Assembly (NCBI GenBank): GCA_023451855.1
Contig: JAEXXY010000457.1
Coordinates: 1 to 9,108, forward strand
DNA length: 9,108 nucleotides
Direction: 5' to 3'
Source of the DNA: Actinomycetes bacterium
GTDB taxonomy: Bacteria > Actinomycetota > Actinomycetes > Actinomycetales > Dermatophilaceae
Shown: positions 1-6,332 of the stretch, piece by piece
Position numbering within the stretch: position 1 is the first letter of the stretch
How the letters are laid out: the number at the start of each line of letters is the position of its first letter
The notes under the pieces: generated by a model
What the model was told of the DNA's origin: nothing
Databases searched by the model: none
What the model saw: only the letters and a program-made list of their open reading frames with translations
Position numbers and translations under genes: made by a program

Positions 1-660
1 CCCCCACGGCTGCGAGGAGCCACCACCCAGGCGCTCCAGCGCCCTCATCGCGGGCACCCAGCCGGTGGCACCGAGCGGCTCGACCCTGCCGGGCTCGCAG
101 AGCCGGCCCCGGGGCTCGGCGAGCGAGCCCGCAAGGACGAGCAGGCGGCGGTCGACCCGGAAGCCGACGCGTTCGTAGGTACGCCGCGCGGCGACGTTCG
201 GCGTCAGCACCTCGAGCTGCACGCGCGACACGCCGCTGCGGCGCGCGACGTCGAGCAGGTCCGCAGCGACCGGCGCGGCGTACCCGCTCCCCCGGTGGGA
301 GGGTGCGAGACCGAAGCCACCGACCCACCCCCGCTCCCCGGCGTCAGTCGCGTCAGTCGCGTCAGTCGCGTCAGCCGCGTCAGCCGCGTCAGTCGCGTCA
401 GCCGCGTCAGTCGCGTCAGTCGCGTCAGTCGCCGGTCGCCCTCCGAGCAGCGCGAGGCCGACCGGCTCGTCGCCGTCGAGGGCCACGAGCGAGCGTTCGA
501 GGTCGATCGACCCGGCTGCGACGTGGTCGGCGAGGGTCCGTGCATCACGGCTGACGTCGACGGGGTAGCCGTCGTAGGCGCGGTTCCATGCCTCGACGAG
601 GACATCGAGCGGGACGCGCGCCGCGGGGCACGTCGCGAGCGGCGCCCTCAGGCCTGTCAC
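1..660 (-). CDS. GNAT-family N-acetyltransferase with a (T/A)DA repeat insert (3' end outside window)
   Basis: Open minus-strand frame of 220 codons from a GTG at 660 to the window edge, without a stop; the C-terminus is missing. The family transfers an acetyl group from acetyl-CoA to an amine; the substrate here is unknown. Visible features are an N-terminal AWNRAYDGYPVDV segment (24-36), strands SLVALDG and EPVGLALLG (57-73), then beta-4 and the acetyl-CoA pyrophosphate loop GLAPSHRGSGYA (117-128, matching R-x-x-G-x-A), and the C-terminal motif NVAARRTYERVGF (155-167). Residues 78-107 are ten tandem (T/A)-D-A triplets, an acidic low-complexity insert absent from typical family members at the beta-3/beta-4 loop. 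The GTG overlaps the mnmA stop as GTGA and has no good Shine-Dalgarno, so it is probably translated by coupling to mnmA. Family assignment is firm from motifs; a role linked to tRNA thiolation is not shown. Confidence 0.85.
   Translation of the reverse strand, partial: MTGLRAPLATCPAARVPLDVLVEAWNRAYDGYPVDVSRDARTLADHVAAGSIDLERSLVALDGDEPVGLALLGGRPATDATDATDAADATDAADAADATDATDATDAGERGWVGGFGLAPSHRGSGYAAPVAADLLDVARRSGVSRVQLEVLTPNVAARRTYERVGFRVDRRLLVLAGSLAEPRGRLCEPGRVEPLGATGWVPAMRALERLGGGSSQPWG
341..430. repeat. Ten-copy 9-bp tandem repeat (minisatellite) inside the GNAT gene
   Basis: Ten uninterrupted 9-base units, plus-strand consensus GCGTCAGYC. Seven units read GCGTCAGTC and three read GCGTCAGCC (units 4, 5 and 7 counted from 341). 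Read on the coding minus strand they give TDA or ADA. The unit length is a multiple of three, so gain or loss of units keeps the acetyltransferase in frame. The array falls in the loop just before the acetyl-CoA motif. The near-identity of units points to recent expansion by slippage or unequal recombination; that part is inference. Confidence 0.97.
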
Positions 661-1790
661 GCCACGGGGTCGCGCTCGAGGCGGGAGGCGGCGATCGTCG
701 CCGACCCGACGACCCGCGTGCCCTCGTAGAGCACGACGGACTGGCCGGGTGCGACGCCACGGATCCGCTCGTCGAGGCGCACCTCGACCCGGTCGCCGTC
801 GGCCCATGCCGCCGCCGGGTACTCCTCACCGTGCGCCCGCACCTGGGCCCCGACGCGCACGACCCCCTCGGGTGCCGGACCGCACCACCGCGCGTGCTGC
901 CCGGTCATCACGTTGACGCCGAGCAGGTCCGCCGTGCCGACGACCACCTGGTTGGTCTCGGGCCGCACCTCGACGACGTACCGCGGCTGCCCGTCGGCCG
1001 CGGGCCGTCCCAGGGCGAGGCCGCGCCGCTGCCCGACCGTGTAGGCGAAGGCGCCCCGGTGCTCACCGACGACGGTGCCGTCGGCGTCGACGATCTCGCC
1101 GGGGGCCTCGCCGAGCTCACGCGTCAGCCAGCCGCGGGTGTCGCCGTCGGCGATGAAGCAGATGTCGTGGCTGTCGGGCTTGTTCGCGACGTAGAAGCCG
1201 CGCTCGGCGGCCTCACGGCGGATGTCCGGCTTCGTCGTGTCGCCGAGCGGGAAGAAGGAGCGGGCGAGCTGGTCGGCGTCGAGGACGCCGAGCACGTAGC
1301 TCTGGTCCTTGGCGGCATCGACGGCCCGGTGCAGCTCGCGGCGCACGCCACCGGACACGCCCGACCCGCTCGAGCCGCCGGACACGTCGGGCACCTCGAC
1401 GACGCGCGCGTAGTGCCCCGTGGCGACGGCGTCGAACCCCAGCGCGAGCGCCTTGTCGAGCAGGGCGGCGAACTTGATCCGCTCGTTGCAGCGCAGGCAC
1501 GGGTTGGGGGTGCGGCCGGCGGCGTACTCGGCGCGGAAGTCCTCCACGACGTCGCGCTTGAACCGCTTCGCCATGTCCCACACGTAGAACGGGATGCCGA
1601 GCACGTCGGCCACGCGTCGGGCATCACCCGCGTCCTCGATGGTGCAGCAGCCACGCGCCGACTCGCGCAGGGTCGCCGCACTCTGGCTCAGCGCGAGGTG
1701 GACGCCGACGACCTCGTGGCCGGCGTCGAGCATCCGGGCGGCGGCGACCGCGGAGTCGACGCCGCCGCTCATCGCCGCGACGACCCTCAC
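657..1790 (-). CDS. mnmA: tRNA-specific 2-thiouridylase MnmA
   Basis: MnmA adenylates U34 of tRNA-Lys, -Glu and -Gln with ATP and replaces the C2 oxygen with sulfur, giving s2U in the cytoplasm. The 377-residue protein has the usual family length. It shows the PP-loop SGGVDS (8-13), a Cys pair RGCC (47-49), the nucleophile Cys98 in NPCLRCNERIKF, TGHYAR (124-129), KDQSYVLG (161-168), the persulfide Cys211 in SHDICFI, and YTVGQRRGL (250-258) leading into the C-terminal beta-barrel. Residues 137-149 form a Gly/Ser-rich linker of unknown role, probably a flexible surface loop. Translation starts at a GTG that overlaps the desulfurase stop as GTGA, with a GAGG about 7 bases upstream. The desulfurase directly upstream is the natural sulfur source, either directly or through relay proteins. 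Confidence 0.97.
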   Translation of the reverse strand: MRVVAAMSGGVDSAVAAARMLDAGHEVVGVHLALSQSAATLRESARGCCTIEDAGDARRVADVLGIPFYVWDMAKRFKRDVVEDFRAEYAAGRTPNPCLRCNERIKFAALLDKALALGFDAVATGHYARVVEVPDVSGGSSGSGVSGGVRRELHRAVDAAKDQSYVLGVLDADQLARSFFPLGDTTKPDIRREAAERGFYVANKPDSHDICFIADGDTRGWLTRELGEAPGEIVDADGTVVGEHRGAFAYTVGQRRGLALGRPAADGQPRYVVEVRPETNQVVVGTADLLGVNVMTGQHARWCGPAPEGVVRVGAQVRAHGEEYPAAAWADGDRVEVRLDERIRGVAPGQSVVLYEGTRVVGSATIAASRLERDPVA

Positions 1791-2974
1791 GAGGTGACCT
1801 CGCGCGCCCTCCGCGCCCGCTCGAGCGCGGCGGGCAGCGCGGCGAGGAACGCCTCGACGTCGGCCTCGGTCGACGTGTGCCCGAGGGTCAGGCGCAGCGC
1901 GCCGCGCGCGTCGGACTCGCTGACGCCCATGGCGAGCAGCACGTGGCTCGGCTGCGGCACGCCGGCCTGGCAGGCCGAACCCGTCGAGCAGGCGACGCCG
2001 GCGGCGTCGAGCAGGTAGAGCAGGGAGTCGCCGTCACAGCCGGCGACGAGCAGGTGGGCGTTGCCCGGCAGGCGACGCGTCGAGTCGCCGGGCTCCCAGA
2101 AGCCGGTCGGCCGGACGTCGGGGGCCACCTGCATGGCCTGCTCGACGATGGCGTCGCGGAGGGCGACGAGCCGGGCGGCCTCGGCGTCCATCGACTCGAC
2201 CGCCGCGGTGAGCGCGGTGGCGAACCCGACGATCGCGGGGGCATCGAGCGTGCCCGAGCGCACCTGACGCTCCTGGCCGCCGCCGTGGGTCAGCGGCACG
2301 AGCGTCACGTCGCGGCGCACGACGAGCGCGCCGACGCCGATCGGACCACCGAGCTTGTGCGCCGTCACCGACATGAGGTCGGCGCCGCTCGCGGCGAAGT
2401 CGACGGGCACGTGGCCGGCAGCCTGCACGGCGTCGGTGTGGAACGGGACGTCGAACTCGTGGGCCACCGCGGCGAGGGCCTGCACGTCCTGGATGGTGCC
2501 GACCTCGTTGTTGGCCCACATGACCGACACGAGGGCGACCGAGCCCGGGTCCTGCTCGATGGCGCGGCGCACCGTGGCCGGCTCGACGAAGCCCTCGGGG
2601 GTGCACTCGAGCCAGGTCACCTTGGCGCCCTCGTGGGCGACGAGGAAGTCGACGCAGTCGAGGACGGCATGGTGCTCGGTGGCGCCGACGAGGAGCCGGA
2701 CGCGTGCCGGGTCGGCGTCGCGTCGGGCCCAGAAGGTGCCCTTGACCGCGAGGTTGTCCGACTCGGTGCCCCCGGAGGTGAAGACGATCTCGGAGGGCCT
2801 GGCCCCGAGGGCGCGGGCGATCTTCTCGCGCGACTCCTCGACGGCCCGTCGCGCCTCGCGCCCGGTCCGGTGCAGCGAGGACGGGTTGCCGACGACCGCG
2901 AGCTGGTGGGTCATCGCGTCGAGCGCCGCGGGCAGCATCGGCGTCGTCGCGGCATGGTCGAGGTACGCGGTCAC
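1787..2974 (-). CDS. iscS: Cysteine desulfurase, IscS/NifS type (PLP-dependent)
   Basis: Converts L-cysteine to L-alanine while loading persulfide sulfur on its own cysteine, feeding tRNA thiolation and possibly Fe-S assembly. The 395 residues carry the class V aminotransferase landmarks: LDHAATTP (5-12), NPSSLH (30-35), SGGTESDN (67-74), His101 of EHHAVLD that stacks on PLP, PLP-contacting Asp181 in HTDAVQ, the Schiff-base Lys207 in SVTAHKLGG, and catalytic Cys335 in STGSACQAG followed by PSHVLLAMG. The start is a GTG with no Shine-Dalgarno; a -10-like TAGAAT ends 6 bases upstream, so the message is probably leaderless. Its stop overlaps the mnmA start. The symbol iscS follows the IscS-like actinobacterial homologue next to mnmA; no Fe-S scaffold gene is visible nearby, so a dedicated tRNA-thiolation role is equally possible. 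Confidence 0.95.
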   Translation of the reverse strand: MTAYLDHAATTPMLPAALDAMTHQLAVVGNPSSLHRTGREARRAVEESREKIARALGARPSEIVFTSGGTESDNLAVKGTFWARRDADPARVRLLVGATEHHAVLDCVDFLVAHEGAKVTWLECTPEGFVEPATVRRAIEQDPGSVALVSVMWANNEVGTIQDVQALAAVAHEFDVPFHTDAVQAAGHVPVDFAASGADLMSVTAHKLGGPIGVGALVVRRDVTLVPLTHGGGQERQVRSGTLDAPAIVGFATALTAAVESMDAEAARLVALRDAIVEQAMQVAPDVRPTGFWEPGDSTRRLPGNAHLLVAGCDGDSLLYLLDAAGVACSTGSACQAGVPQPSHVLLAMGVSESDARGALRLTLGHTSTEADVEAFLAALPAALERARRAREVTS

Positions 2975-2980
2975 CGCACG

Positions 2981-2986
2981 ATTCTA
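2981..2986 (-). promoter_or_regulatory. Putative -10 box (TAGAAT) of the desulfurase-mnmA-GNAT operon
   Basis: On the minus strand TAGAAT fits the actinobacterial TANNNT -10 pattern. It ends 6 bases before the GTG start, which would place the transcription start at or next to the first codon and explains the absence of a Shine-Dalgarno. No convincing -35 hexamer is visible. Confidence 0.5.
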
Positions 2987-3011
2987 GGCCGTGGCGTGCC
3001 ACCGCACGGCC
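2987..3011. promoter_or_regulatory. Inverted repeat in the divergent desulfurase/protease intergenic region (possible operator)
   Basis: GGCCGTG (2987-2993) and CACGGCC (3005-3011) are perfect 7-base inverted arms separated by 11 bases. Inside lies a second, overlapping inverted repeat, GTGGC-GT-GCCAC (2991-3002). The element sits immediately upstream of the putative -10 of the desulfurase operon and in the 160-bp gap shared with the divergent protease gene, a typical place for an operator. In such GC-rich DNA, palindromes of this size can also occur by chance. Confidence 0.3.
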
Positions 3012-3056
3012 CGGGCGCCGGGGAGGCGGCAGCGTCCACCCCGTGGCTACCGGCCG

Positions 3057-3062
3057 TAACCT
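3057..3062 (+). promoter_or_regulatory. Possible -10 box (TAACCT) of the S8 protease gene
   Basis: TAACCT matches TANNNT and lies 72 bases before the protease ATG, implying a leader of about 65 bases. No good -35 is seen and the match is weak evidence alone. Confidence 0.25.
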
Positions 3063-3123
3063 GTGCGGCTCGCGCCTCGTTGTCGGGTCACCCTGTCGCC
3101 GGTGTCGGCGGCAGCCACCGGCA

Positions 3124-3130
3124 GAGAGGG
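3124..3130 (+). promoter_or_regulatory. Shine-Dalgarno that fixes the S8 protease start
   Basis: GAGAGGG ends 4 bases before the ATG at 3135. It selects this ATG over the GTG at 3063, which would add 24 residues ahead of the signal peptide. The ATG also places basic residues directly before the hydrophobic core, as expected for a signal peptide. Confidence 0.8.
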
Positions 3131-3134
3131 AACC

Positions 3135-4646
3135 ATGTCCGGCACGACCAGAACCCGCCTCCGCAGCGCCGTCGCCGTGGGCGTCGCCACCGTCGCGCTC
3201 GCCGCCTCGGGCCTGACCGGAGCCGTCTCCGCGGGCGCGGCCGCACCGTCCGACGGCCTGTCCTCGGCGCTCAGCGGCACCACCGGCTCGACCGGCCTCG
3301 CGCCGCTGTCTCCGTGGCTCGCCCGGCAGTGGTCGGCACTGTCCGCGGTCAAGCCGACGACCGTCCTGGTCCACGGCACCGACGTCGCCGCCGCACGGCG
3401 CGCCGCGACCGCCTCCGGCCTCGTGGTCCGCGAGAGCTTCCACAAGATCGGCGTCGTCGTCGCCGCCGGCCTGCCGGCCCAGATCGCCGCCGTTCGCGCC
3501 GTCCCCGGCGTCACCTACGTCGAGGGCAACGAGCCGATCAGGCTGTTCCTGTCCACGTCCAACACCGCGACGCGCGGCTCGGAGGCGCGCGCCACCCTGA
3601 CCGGCGCCAACGGCAAGGCCCTCGACGGCTCGGGCGTCAGCGTCGCCGTCATCGACTCCGGCGTCGACCCGAGCCACCCGTTCCTGCGCAACCCCGACGG
3701 CAGCTCGGCCGTCGTCAAGAACCTCAAGATGGTCTGCGACCCGCTCGAGGTGCTCCCCTGCCAGCCCGTCGACGCCGGCAGCCTCAACACCGACCTGCTC
3801 TCGGTCGGCGGCCACGGCATGCACGTCAACGGCATCGTCGCCGGTCGCGACGTCACCCTGTCCGACGGGACGAAGATGCACGGCGCCGCCCCCGGCGCCA
3901 GCCTCGTCAGCCTCAGCACCGGCGCGGTCCTGTTCATCGTCGGCGCCGACTCCGCCCTCAACTGGGTCCTGGAGAACCACGCCGCCCCGTGCGGTGCTGG
4001 CGTCGCTGCGAGCACGTGCCCGCCGATCAAGGTGACGAGCAACTCCTACGGCCCCTCCGGCGGCGGTGAGTTCGACCCGAACTCGGCCACCGTCAAGCTC
4101 CAGCGCCAGCTCGTCAAGGAGGGCGTCGTCAGTGTCTGGGCCAACGGCAACGACGGCGGCGACGGCTCGGCCAACCTGTCCAACCCGCCCGGACAGGACC
4201 CGACGCCCGGCATCCTGTCCGTCGCCTCGTACAACGACCAGGACACCGGCACCCGGGGCGGCACCGTGAGCGACTTCAGCTCGCGCGGCAAGCGCGGACA
4301 GCAGTCGAGCTACCCCGACATCTCGGCGCCCGGTGAGGGCATCACCTCCTCGTGCCGCATCTACCTGCCGATCTGCAGCACCGGCGGCGACCCGCGCGAC
4401 GGCGGCGACTACAACACCATCAGCGGCACGTCGATGGCCACGCCGCACATCTCGGGCATCGTCGCGCAGCTGTTCCAGGCCGACCCGGCGGCCACGCCCG
4501 CCCAGATCGAGGCCGCGCTCGAGTCGTCGGCGTACAAGTACACCGACGGCGCCGCGTACGAGCCCGGCACGAACGGCACGACGTCCTACGACAAGGGCCA
4601 CGGCCTCGTCGACGTCGTCGCGGCGGTGGCAGCCCTCACGCGGTGA
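3135..4646 (+). CDS. Secreted subtilisin-family (S8) serine protease with I9-like propeptide
   Basis: Predicted 503-residue preproprotein acting outside the cell. A signal peptide is visible (basic TRTRLR, hydrophobic core about 11-32, AGA-type cleavage near 33-36). A propeptide resembling inhibitor I9 follows at about 74-136. The catalytic domain has Asp174 in VIDSGVD, His227 in GHGMHVNGIVAG, oxyanion Asn339 in WANGNDGG and nucleophile Ser433 in SGTSMATPHISG, so it should be active. The His motif is non-standard: Met and Asn replace the usual Thr and Ala of HGTHVAG. Six cysteines (201, 209, 286, 295, 407, 414) form three close pairs and could make three disulfides, which suits a secreted enzyme. 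There is no C-terminal anchor or added domain after the fold, so it is probably released. The substrate is unknown. It is transcribed divergently from the desulfurase operon and is closed by a strong hairpin. Confidence 0.95.
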   Translation: MSGTTRTRLRSAVAVGVATVALAASGLTGAVSAGAAAPSDGLSSALSGTTGSTGLAPLSPWLARQWSALSAVKPTTVLVHGTDVAAARRAATASGLVVRESFHKIGVVVAAGLPAQIAAVRAVPGVTYVEGNEPIRLFLSTSNTATRGSEARATLTGANGKALDGSGVSVAVIDSGVDPSHPFLRNPDGSSAVVKNLKMVCDPLEVLPCQPVDAGSLNTDLLSVGGHGMHVNGIVAGRDVTLSDGTKMHGAAPGASLVSLSTGAVLFIVGADSALNWVLENHAAPCGAGVAASTCPPIKVTSNSYGPSGGGEFDPNSATVKLQRQLVKEGVVSVWANGNDGGDGSANLSNPPGQDPTPGILSVASYNDQDTGTRGGTVSDFSSRGKRGQQSSYPDISAPGEGITSSCRIYLPICSTGGDPRDGGDYNTISGTSMATPHISGIVAQLFQADPAATPAQIEAALESSAYKYTDGAAYEPGTNGTTSYDKGHGLVDVVAAVAALTR

Positions 4647-4660
4647 CCCCCGGCGCACCC

Positions 4661-4701
4661 GGCCCCGTGGAGCCCTCTTCGCCAGAGGGCTCCGCGGGGC
4701 C
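4661..4701 (+). terminator. Strong hairpin terminator after the S8 protease gene (no T-tract)
   Basis: Arms 4661-4678 and 4684-4701 form an 18-bp stem with one G-U wobble around the 5-base loop TCGCC. It begins 14 bases after the protease stop. No T-run follows, as is common for actinobacterial terminators. It would separate the protease gene from the small membrane protein gene downstream, which has its own promoter-like box. Confidence 0.8.
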
Positions 4702-4740
4702 GTCGCGCACCAGTTCCGAGGCACCCACCGGTCCCCCGCC

Positions 4741-4746
4741 TATCAT
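4741..4746 (+). promoter_or_regulatory. Putative -10 box (TATCAT) of the PH-like membrane protein gene
   Basis: TATCAT ends 7 bases before the ATG at 4754, the spacing expected for a leaderless transcript starting on the A of ATG. There is no Shine-Dalgarno before the gene, which agrees. No clear -35 hexamer. Confidence 0.55.
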
Positions 4747-4753
4747 CGGCGGC

Positions 4754-5266
4754 ATGGGTCGCAGGCACGAGGACACCGGGGGCAGCACCCTGCGCGCCCC
4801 GACCGCCCACCGCGCCGTCACGGCGCTTGCCTGCCCGGTCATCGCCTACTTCGTCGCACGACTGCTCGTCCGCTTCGTGCCGGCCGTGCCCGAGGTGGCT
4901 GCGTACGTGGTGTGCCTCGCGCTCGGGGTCCTGCTCGCGGTGCGCGCCTGGCGGGCCCGGGTCGAGCTCGGCCCGGACGCGTTGCGCGTGCACAACATGC
5001 TCTCGTCGACGACGGTCGAACGACGCGTCGTGCGCCGGGTGTCGAGCGCCGGGCGCGTCGAGTTCCGGCGTGGCTCCGAGCGGCTGACCCGGCTGCCCTG
5101 CGAGGCGCTCCAGGGGCCGTGGTGGTCCTTCGGCTCCGGCGGACGCCGCTACGTCGCCAACCGCGAGCGGCTGTCGAGCTGGACGCGGACCACCTCCCGG
5201 GTCGCCCGGGACGACGGCGCCGACGGCGACGACGGCGGCAGCCCGACGGGCGAGGCGGTCGCCTGA
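4754..5266 (+). CDS. Small two-helix membrane protein, bacterial PH-domain-like
   Basis: Predicted 170-residue protein. A short basic N-terminus is followed by two membrane helices (about 21-42 and 46-66), then a cytoplasmic segment starting RARVELGPDALRVHNMLSS (67-85). This wording, a strand with 'GPDALRV' after two helices, is typical of small actinobacterial proteins with a bacterial PH (bPH) domain, which lack a known enzymatic activity. The C-terminus (from about 152) is acidic and Gly/Asp-rich, probably disordered. The ATG was chosen because it fits both the leaderless promoter and the helix layout; the open frame extends further upstream only as protease antisense or off-frame sequence. 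The gene lies between two strong hairpins and appears to be its own transcription unit. The domain call rests on pattern recognition, not an alignment. Confidence 0.8.
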   Translation: MGRRHEDTGGSTLRAPTAHRAVTALACPVIAYFVARLLVRFVPAVPEVAAYVVCLALGVLLAVRAWRARVELGPDALRVHNMLSSTTVERRVVRRVSSAGRVEFRRGSERLTRLPCEALQGPWWSFGSGGRRYVANRERLSSWTRTTSRVARDDGADGDDGGSPTGEAVA

Positions 5267-5271
5267 GACAT

Positions 5272-5309
5272 GACGAGGGCCCCCGACCATCTGGTCGGGG
5301 GCCCTCGTC
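5272..5309. terminator. Perfect bidirectional hairpin terminator between convergent genes
   Basis: Arms 5272-5289 and 5292-5309 are perfect 18-base inverted complements with only TC between them (in practice a 4-base loop closed by the next pair). It lies 6 bases after the stop of the plus-strand membrane protein gene and 25 bases past the stop of the minus-strand etfA, so it can serve both. No T-tract on either side. Confidence 0.9.
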
Positions 5310-5333
5310 GTGCTGTCGCGGACCGGGCCGGGC

Positions 5334-6299
5334 TCAGCCCTTGGCGGTCTTGATCGCGTCGGTCGCCTGCGGCAGGACGGCGAAGAGGTCGCCGACCACG
5401 CCGAAGTCGACCAGCTCGAAGATCGGCGCCTCGTTGTCCTTGTTGACGGCGACGATCGTCTTGGACGTCTGCATGCCCGCGCGGTGCTGGATGGCGCCGG
5501 AGATGCCGCACGCGACGTAGAGCTGCGGGCTGACCTGCTTGCCGGTCTGGCCGACCTGCGAGGTGTGCGGGTACCAGCCGGCGTCGACGGCGGCACGACT
5601 CGCGCCGACGGCCGCGCCGAGCGAGTCGGCGAAGTCCTCGACCTTGGAGAAGTCGCCGCCGGTGCCGCGGCCGCCGGAGACGACGATCGCCGCCTCGGTC
5701 AGCTCGGGACGGCCGGTGGCCTGCTTCGGCTTGGACTCGGTGATCCGGGCGCCCTTGGCGGCGTCGGACGGCGTGAAGTCGACGACCTCGTCGGCAGCGG
5801 CCGCGGGGGCCTCCTCCGGCGTGGCCGAGTTCGGCTTCACGGCGATGATCGGCGTGCCCTTGGTGACCTTCGCCTGGACGGTGTACGAGCCGGCGAAGAC
5901 CGACTGGGTCGTGACCACCCCCGCGACGCCGTCACCGGCAGCCTGCACGTCGACGGCGTCGGTGATGAGGCCGGACTCGGTCTTGATGGCGACGCGGGCC
6001 GCGATCTCCTTGCCCTCGGTGGAGGCCGGCACGAGGACGGCCGCGGGTGAGGTGGAGGCGACCAGCTGCGCGAGCAGCTCGGCCTGCGGCACGACGAGGT
6101 GGCTCGTGACGTCGTCGGACTCGACGCGGTACACCTTGGCCGCGCCGTACTTGGCGAGGGTCTCCTTCGCGGCGTCGAAACCGGCGCCGACGAAGACGGC
6201 GGAGGGCTCGCCGAGGCGCCGGGCGATGGTGAGCAGCTCGGAGGTCGTCTTGCGGACCGTGCCGTCGACGTGGTCGACGAGAACGAGGACTTCAGCCAT
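5334..6299 (-). CDS. etfA: Electron transfer flavoprotein alpha subunit
   Basis: EtfA pairs with EtfB as an FAD-containing heterodimer that takes electrons from acyl-CoA and related dehydrogenases and passes them on towards the quinone pool. The 321-residue length fits the family. An N-terminal Rossmann-like domain (about 1-170) precedes the FAD domain, marked by VSGGRGTGG (207-215), GASRAAVDAGWYPHTSQVGQTG (split here as GASRAAVDAGW 232-242 and QVGQTGKQVSPQLYVACG 248-265), GISGAIQHRAGM (265-276) and AVNKDNEAPIFE (284-295). A GAAGGGA Shine-Dalgarno lies 11 bases before the ATG. The start follows etfB by 33 bases, so the two are co-transcribed. Mycobacterial homologues are often named fixB, but the sequence looks like the housekeeping ETF group rather than a nitrogen-fixation protein. 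Confidence 0.97.
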   Translation of the reverse strand: MAEVLVLVDHVDGTVRKTTSELLTIARRLGEPSAVFVGAGFDAAKETLAKYGAAKVYRVESDDVTSHLVVPQAELLAQLVASTSPAAVLVPASTEGKEIAARVAIKTESGLITDAVDVQAAGDGVAGVVTTQSVFAGSYTVQAKVTKGTPIIAVKPNSATPEEAPAAAADEVVDFTPSDAAKGARITESKPKQATGRPELTEAAIVVSGGRGTGGDFSKVEDFADSLGAAVGASRAAVDAGWYPHTSQVGQTGKQVSPQLYVACGISGAIQHRAGMQTSKTIVAVNKDNEAPIFELVDFGVVGDLFAVLPQATDAIKTAKG

Positions 6300-6332
6300 G
6301 GTTCGTGGGTTCCCTTCTGTGGCTGGCGGGGG

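Noticed and set aside
341..430. CRISPR array or iteron-like replication origin
   Set aside because: Units are 9 bases, directly abutting, without spacers, and sit inside a coding frame; there is no replication or cas gene nearby.
204..605. Open frame encoding an (LTR)n repeat protein, and plus-strand frames encoding SRV or SRQ/PRQ repeats
   Set aside because: The 9-base repeat is open in several frames. The GNAT frame has real family motifs on both sides of the repeat, so the others are shadows.
1065..1790. Possible degeneration of MnmA because of the Gly/Ser-rich stretch at residues 137-149
   Set aside because: The frame is intact, both catalytic cysteines and all motifs are present; it is most simply a surface-loop insertion.
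588..2018. 476-codon open frame on the plus strand opposite mnmA
   Set aside because: Lies antisense to a clear MnmA; the composition is that of a shadow frame and no motif is seen.
3063..3134. N-terminal extension of the S8 protease from the GTG at 3063
   Set aside because: It would put 24 residues before the signal peptide; the Shine-Dalgarno and the signal-peptide layout support the ATG at 3135.
1877..4069. 730-codon open frame on the plus strand
   Set aside because: It runs antisense to the desulfurase and then off-frame through the protease gene, is rich in Arg/Gly/His/Pro low-complexity sequence, and shows no domain. It is a by-product of high GC.
2034..4724. 896-codon open frame on the minus strand
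   Set aside because: Antisense to the protease and off-frame in the desulfurase; Arg/Gly/Ala-rich without motifs. The proteins in the other frames have intact catalytic residues.
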